Shown: one piece after another, positions 37,901 through 52,500 of the stretch
Numbering within the stretch: position 1 is the stretch's first letter
Layout: the number at the start of each line of letters is the position of its first letter
Origin: Neocallimastix lanati (nom. inval.)
Lineage: Eukaryota; Neocallimastigomycota; Neocallimastigomycetes; Neocallimastigales; Neocallimastigaceae
Direction: 5' to 3'
NCBI GenBank assembly: GCA_016946835.1
Contig: JACVTC010000010.1
Span: 822,501-875,000, forward strand
Length of the DNA: 52,500 nt
Notes under the pieces: model-generated
What the model saw: the letters and a program-made list of their open reading frames with translations, nothing else
Database searches by the model: none
Told to the model about the DNA's origin: nothing
Translations under genes and position numbers: made by a program

Positions 37901-40191
37901 GAGCATCTGGAATTTCTCTTTCAATATTTAATGGAATTAAAGTAACAAAATTTTCCATTCCAACTGCACGTACAGATGCCATAATAGCACTATCTAACTC
38001 TGATTTGAAAATAAATTGCGAATTATAATCAGTATCATCACGAATAGACATAATTGCAATTAATATTTCTTCTAATAATGGTAGAGAGTTTGAATCAAGA
38101 ACCTATTATTATTATTATTATTATATTATTATTATTATTATTATATTATTATTATTATAATTATTATTATTATTATTATTTAATTATTTCATTATAATGA
38201 TTATTAAATATATATATATATATATATATTTATATAAATATATTAAATATTCATATAATAACAATAATAAATTAATAAATAAAAATTCATATTATTAATT
38301 ATCATAACAAATAAATATTTATTATAATTATTATTATGATATTAAAACTATTACGATGGAGGAAAAAAAAAATTAAAATTACTTACTTCAAATAAAGCTT
38401 CAATAATTAAAAGAATGGAACCCCATGAATTTCTAAATTTAACATCACCTAAACTGTGTCCAACTAAATTAATCATTAAAAGTAATGGAGTTTCTTTATT
38501 AATATAAGTTTGTTCTAAAATAGCCTTTGTAAGACCATTTTTTATAATATCAATATAACATTCAGCAGCATTCATAAAAATAACAGCTTTTGAATTTTCA
38601 TTCATTAAAATTGGGAAAGTAACATTAAAGAAATTTGAAAGCAATTGTGGATGTTGGGTATATATATATTGTTGCTTTTGTTGAATCATATCGACATCTT
38701 CAACCATATCATTGTCAGAATCCATATTATTAATTATTTCAGCCATACGTAAAAAGGCTTGTCTAACTAAATTCAGCCATAATGGAGTCAAAATAATATC
38801 TTGTTGATTTGGCATAATATTCATTAAGGATTGAATAACATTTTCAATTAATTTTACATCTAATTGCACTTGTTCTATAATATTTGGATTATCATTCTTT
38901 CCAGCTAATAATAAAACTTCTAATACTTGGAAAACCCATTGAGTAATAATAGTATTACCTGATCCAGCATAAACAACTGGTAATTTTAATAATGTGTCAA
39001 CTAAATTAGAGAGCTTATGACGATTACGGTCAGATGCACCTTGCAAAGCAAGAGCAATAATAATTGATTTTAAGAAACCCAATACATGATAAACTTGTTG
39101 TTCTTTCTCCTTACGTTTTACAGGTGCATTAACAGTATCTTTTAAAATTTTAATACAAAAATCTGTAACTGTACCAGTTGCTGGATGTTGAATAGATGGT
39201 GGTGGTGGATTATATAAAATCTTTCTAATAGCATCTTGTGCTCTCTTTCTAACCTTTGGTCTATCATCAATAGCTAATATTATTATAACTTCGAACATTC
39301 TCTTTGCTGTATCAGTTAACCAGATAACTGAATCTTGAGCTATTAAAATACATTCAAAGCAACTAATAATTGATCTTGCTAAAGGTGCATGTGACTGATA
39401 TCTTTCTAAAACTGACGAAACAATAACAGAAATATCTTGAAATTTTACCTTTAAAATTGATGCTGGAAGTCTTTATTATAATTATTTTTATTATTACAAT
39501 TTTTTATTAAAAATAATTATCAATAATATAAAAATATGAAATTAATAATAATAATAATATAATAAAAATGAATAATATATATATATCAATAAAATAAATA
39601 AAAATAAACAATATATATATAAATAAAATAAAAAATAAAAATAATAATATATAAATAAATAAAAATAAAAATATTATAATAATTAATAAATATATTTTTC
39701 AAATTAATTTAACATAAACATTTTTAATATAAATTTAAAAAAAATTTATTGTAAAAAAAAATATTAGATATTTTAAATATTATTTAACTATTAATAATTT
39801 AACTTATACATACTTTGGGAATACAATTGATAATAAATAAGTAATTGCTGAAATAATGCTTAAATTATCTGATTCTTTTTGTTGGTCTAAAACAGTCATC
39901 TTTTTAAATGATATAATATTTATTAAAAGTGAATATATAAAATTATATTAATATAATTTTTTTAAAGCATATAAAATTATTATATATATGATTATATTAT
40001 ATAAATAAATACTAAAGCAGCAAAATAAGCAACTGCATTTGGAGTTTGTCCTTGTTCTCTAATTGTTTGATCTACAGCTTGTAAAACAAGGGCAGCCTAA
40101 CAAAAATATTTTATTAATTAAAATTAATCATAAATTTTGATAAATCTGAAATTTGAAATACAGCTGTAATAATTATAAGTAATATGAAGGG

Positions 40192-40236
<45 letters not shown>

Positions 40237-40336
40237 TTTTTATTATGTTATTTACTTCTTTTTGATTTTCAAGTGAAGAATTAATTTGTGTACGAATCTT
40301 CACAAACATTTCATTAGAATACATATCATCTTCCAT
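34979..40336 (-). CDS. RRP12: RRP12-like HEAT-repeat ribosome biogenesis protein
   Basis: Seven exons, 40336-40256, 40096-40013, 39899-39814, 39470-38387, 38102-35484, 35363-35281 and 35114-34979, give 1390 residues with all phases consistent. The N-terminal half is alpha-helical HEAT-like sequence; the start (KIRTQINSSLENQKE), the run IDDRPKVRKRAQDAIRKIL and the central NUC173-like region are characteristic of RRP12. The C-terminal third is charged: KRRERAKRK nuclear-localisation-like basic runs, acidic blocks (ESDLGSGDENSDNEDED), then NQLDPYAYIPLNSK near the end, which is typical of the family. RRP12 works in nuclear export and maturation of pre-40S (and pre-60S) particles. It lies beside RPS8 on the same strand, 1.5 kb away. 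It is slightly longer than the yeast protein, mostly in the acidic region. Confidence 0.93.
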
Positions 40337-40835
40337 GGTGCTTTCTTTTGTTTAATTAATTAAAATTTAATATAATTCTAAGTTTATTCAATAAATAAAA
40401 TTTATATTTCGAGGAAAATAAAATAAAAAAAAAAAAAGTAATTATTTAAATCCCAAAAAAATAATTAATTGATAGAGAATAATTTAAAATAAATAAATAT
40501 ATATATGTTTTTCTTTTTATATTTAAATAAAATATATTTGGGATTTAAATTTATTTTAAAATATTAAAAAAAAAAAAAAATTATTCTATTATTTTTTCTT
40601 TTAGACTAAAAACATTTATATTATTAAAATTACTTCGTTATATTGAAAATTTATTTTTATTTTGATTAACCAAAATTAAAATTAAAGAAAAAAAAAAATA
40701 ATTTGAAGTATAAAAATTTTGATTGGATATTATATTATTCTAATATATAATATATATTTTATTTTTATTTAAAATAAAATGAATATATTTTAAACTTTAC
40801 AAATTTAATTAAAATTGAAGGTTAGTTTTTACTTT
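40337..40835. other. RRP12 5' flank
   Basis: AT-rich with several A and T runs; presumed promoter region, no motif identified. Confidence 0.5.
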
Positions 40836-40844
40836 TAATTACAT

Positions 40845-41175
40845 GGGTGTGGAGCATTTCGCCATGTTGCATTTCGCCAATTTTTTGAAAGCATGTGGCG
40901 TATTAAAAAAATGTGGCATTTCGCCAAATTGAAAATTATTAAATAAATAAATAAATCAATAAATAAAATTATTATTAATATCGCATAAAAACAATTTTAA
41001 AAAAAATATATTTTGAATTAATATTTATTTATTTATTCATTTATTTATATCAATACTCTACTAGTCGAAATGCAACCTGGCGAAAAGCAACTTGGGGAAA
41101 TGCAACTTGGGGAAATGCAAAATTTTAATACTACGCCACTTGGCGAAATGCAATTTGGGGAAATGCAACTCTCCC
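40845..41175. mobile_element. MITE-like element with 9-bp target-site duplication
   Basis: 331 bp flanked by TAATTACAT on both sides (40836-40844 and 41176-41184). The left end GGGTGTGGAGCATTTCGCCA pairs with the complement of the right end, GGGAGAGTTGCATTTCCCCA, and a second inner unit (GTTGCATTTCGCCAA) pairs as well. The inverted ends consist of iterated 16-17 bp GCATTTCGCC/GAAATGCAAC units, about three on the left and six on the right, around an AT-rich core with no coding capacity. A 9-bp duplication is typical of Mutator-like elements, so a non-autonomous MULE derivative is the best guess. Confidence 0.8.
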
Positions 41176-41184
41176 TAATTACAT

Positions 41185-43028
41185 AAAAGAGTATGGGTTA
41201 GATTTATTTTTTAAAATTTTTATTTTAGTGATATTCAATCTTTTGATAGAATCTTGTACTTTTCGTACTTGAGAAATACATGATCACGCTTTTGATATTA
41301 TAAGCATTTTAAATTAAAACATGATTATAAATAATAGAATAAATAAACATTCATTCATATATAAATAAAGTAACTTGACAATATTAAAATAATTTGTATA
41401 TATTATATAATATCAACAAATTTCATATTGTAAATTATCGATATTAATCATTTTATTCCAATTATATTAACTATTGGTAATATAAATATTTTAATTTCAC
41501 CATTTTATATATTTTATATTTAAATCTAAAAAAAATTTATTTTTATTTTTATTAGTAATCCTAAAATTTCAAAAAAAAATTTAATAATTAAAAATAATAT
41601 AAATCAAAATATACATCATTAAAAATTAATATTTAATAATTTATAATCCTTTAAATTATTATGATTTCATTAAGAATAATTTATAAGTATCCATTATAAA
41701 TATTAATTTAAATAATTTTATCGAATTTTATAAATGCCTCCAAAAGAACCAGTTTTAATAAAATTAGTCTTAAAAGGTAATATTTAATAAACATATTAAT
41801 TTTGATTAATATCTAATTATAAAATATTTTTTAAAATTTTAATTTAAAAATATAATTAATACTATTACTATTACTATTATTTATATGTTTTTTTAGTGAT
41901 TAATAATTGTAATATATTTTTTGCATAAATTGTTAAAAAATTTAATAAAAATAAAAAAAAAAAAAAAGAAGAAAATAAAATTTTATAAATGTTTTATTAA
42001 AATTCTGACAACATATTAATTATTTATTATTATTTTTTTTATTTTAAAGTTATTTTTTTTTTTAATTATCATATATTATAAATTGATATTAGTTTTTTTA
42101 AAGGTGAAATCATATATTAAAAAGTAAAAAATAATAATAAAATTATTTAAATTTATATTAATGCAACATAAAATTAAATATATTATTCGATTTATTTGGA
42201 ATTAATATGTATATTATATTTATTTATGTATTTTCAGTAAGGAATATTCATGGGAAAAGTGAATTAAATTGCTTAGTTTAAATCAATTTTTTTTTTTTGA
42301 GGAACAAATAAAACATATAACAAATATATCATATAAAATAATATAGAGATACATAAAAAAATTTTATCTTTAATAATAGCAAATAATAAATAATAAATAA
42401 ATATAATAAATGTTATAAAAAACATATATATTGAACTGTGGTAATATTAATAATTAATAATTAAATTATATAATTACGCTTTTTTTTTTTTTTTTTTTTT
42501 TTTTTTTGTTGCAGTAGATATAAGATATAAAGATATAAATTATTTGAACAGTAAAGGTCGCTAATAAATAAATAGATAATAATAAATATTTTATATTCTA
42601 TAAATGTATACTAATTAAATAATTCGTGGCTATGGATGTAAAAATATATTTACATTAATTATTTTTAAATAGAATATTAACTACTGATACACCTTAAAAA
42701 GAACAAAACCGAATTTAATAAAAAAATATAATATATATTGGGGTATATAGATACCTTAAATAATTATTTAATGTATTTAAGTATAAATTATATATATTAA
42801 ATATACAAAAACATTTTTAAAATAAAAAACATTTTTTCCCTTTTTTTTTTTTTTTTTTTTTTATAAATAGTTAAATTTAACTATATAGAATATCAATATA
42901 GATTCTATTTTTATATTTTTTATATATTTTTTTAATATTTAATATATATTTAATCATTATATAATAATATTACTATAATTCTGAACAATATTATTACTGT
43001 TTATTGTTATGTATTTAAGAAAATTTAA

Positions 43029-43062
<34 letters not shown>

Positions 43063-43637
43063 ATTGTATTTTATTGTTATATAATTTTATTATATAATTA
43101 TCATATTTTATTAGTTATTACATTTTATATTAACCATTATTAATTATCACATTTCATATTAATTATCAGATTTTTTTATATTAATAATTACATATACTAT
43201 TAATAATTAAATATTAATAATAAAATAATGATTATTTAAAATTTTTTATATAAAGAAAAATATATTTATATGAAAAATATTCTATGTAATATAATTTTTT
43301 TTGAATATTAAATATTAATTATTTAAATAATGTAAATTTAATACTAGTTAAGGTTTATTAATATCATTATTTTATATTAAATATTATAAATATTTATTAA
43401 AAATTTAATAGTTCAATATTATGAATTTATATATATATATAAATATTTATGATAGTAAAGTGAAAATTTTTATTTTATATTTTTTAATAAAAAAGATAAA
43501 AATAAATTTTGTTTTAAAAAATAAAACGAAACGAAACGAAACGAAACGAAAGAATTATTAAAAATAATTAAAAAAAAAAAAAAAAAAAAAATAATAACAA
43601 CAATAAAAAAAATAATAAAAACTAAAACAAAATATTC

Positions 43638-43671
<34 letters not shown>

Positions 43672-44323
43672 TATTCAATCAATTATTAAATTATTAAATT
43701 ATTTATTACATTTCCATTCCGTTAAAATTTAATAATATAAAAAACTTTATTTATCGTATTTCCTTTCCTTTAAAATTTAATAATATAAAAAACATATTTT
43801 AGCGCATAATATCAAAAATTTTATATTTATAAATAATTTATAATTTATTTTTTTCTCTTTCTATTAATTGTAGTTATACTAAAAGTATAAATATATATAT
43901 ATGTATCTGTATCTATTTTTTATATTTTATTTTTAAAAAAATCTAATTAATAAGTATCAAAATTAAATTTTTAAAAATTATATTTAGAAGTTTTATTGAC
44001 ACTTTAATTTTTATTTTAAGGCACAACTTTTTATATAATAAGAAAAAACTAAATTAAAATTAAAAAAGAAAATTAATTTATAATATTAGTAATGAAATAC
44101 AATGAAATAAAAGAAACGATAAAAATACAGTTAAAAAAAAAGTATTATTTATTATATAACATTTTACATTAAGCTCAATATACATATACGTTCATATTAA
44201 TCATTTTTATTATAGTAAAGAAATAAAGCAAAGTAAAACAAAACAAAAAAAAAAAAACTAAAAAAAAGAAGGAAATATATTCTTATATATATAAACAGTA
44301 ATTGTAAAAATAAGGTTTTAATT
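41185..44323. other. Long AT-rich region upstream of the kinase gene
   Basis: Contains poly-T runs at about 42481-42507, 42841-42862 and 43037-43062, five ACGAA-type pentamers at about 43525-43550, and a 58-bp tandem duplication at about 43700-43795 (TTAAAATTTAATAATATAAA in both copies). A possible tiny exon starts at 41734 (MPPKEPVLIKLVLK, then GTAATA); several downstream acceptors would each give a different short peptide, so no gene is called. Confidence 0.5.

Positions 44324-52500
<8,177 letters not shown>

Overview
This window looks like nuclear DNA of an anaerobic gut fungus (Neocallimastigomycota). The evidence is: extreme A+T content with long homopolymer and trinucleotide runs between genes; short AT-rich GT-AG introns; a secreted protein with a fungal-type (CBM10-like) dockerin plus CBM1-like modules, the hallmark of fungal cellulosomes; poly-Asn tracts written as long AAT runs; and fungal-type RPS8, RRP12 and YAK1. 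The genus cannot be fixed from the sequence alone.

Layout. 1-3228 (-): 3' truncated gene for a protein with two MATH domains, a Ser/Thr-rich linker and an SH3 domain. 3229-15575: about 12 kb with no convincing gene, made of simple repeats, a tandem segmental duplication (about 7.7-12.4 kb) and a 5'-truncated LINE copy with target-site duplication. 15576-17700 (+): signal peptide, dockerin, four CBM1-like modules and Thr-rich linkers, no catalytic domain. 17701-21274: intergenic, with twin hairpins, a 57-bp minisatellite running into a TTTTA array, and a foldback MITE-like element. 21275-22240 (+): small Cys-rich single-pass membrane protein whose intron holds a 36-bp perfect inverted repeat. 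23899-31470: a LINE cluster, in which one apparently intact element (26303-31257, 1387-aa endonuclease-reverse transcriptase) is inserted, with a 12-bp target-site duplication, into an older decayed LINE; two or three further relics lie to its left. 32412-33471 (-): RPS8. 34979-40336 (-): RRP12. 40845-41175: MITE-like element with inverted ends, iterated GCATTTCGCC-like units and a 9-bp target-site duplication. 44324->52500 (+): YAK1/DYRK kinase with at least 1.7 kb-codon low-complexity C-terminal tail, running off the window.

How the genes fit together. RPS8 and RRP12 both serve the 40S ribosomal subunit and are neighbours on the same strand; RRP12 and YAK1 are divergent, separated by about 4 kb. 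The dockerin protein and the small membrane protein are both predicted secretory cargo. No operon-like or defence-like cluster is visible; the most unusual content is the catalytic-domain-free dockerin/CBM1 protein, the MATH-MATH-SH3 protein, and the mobile elements. All splice structures were derived by hand from frame continuity and GT/AG sites.
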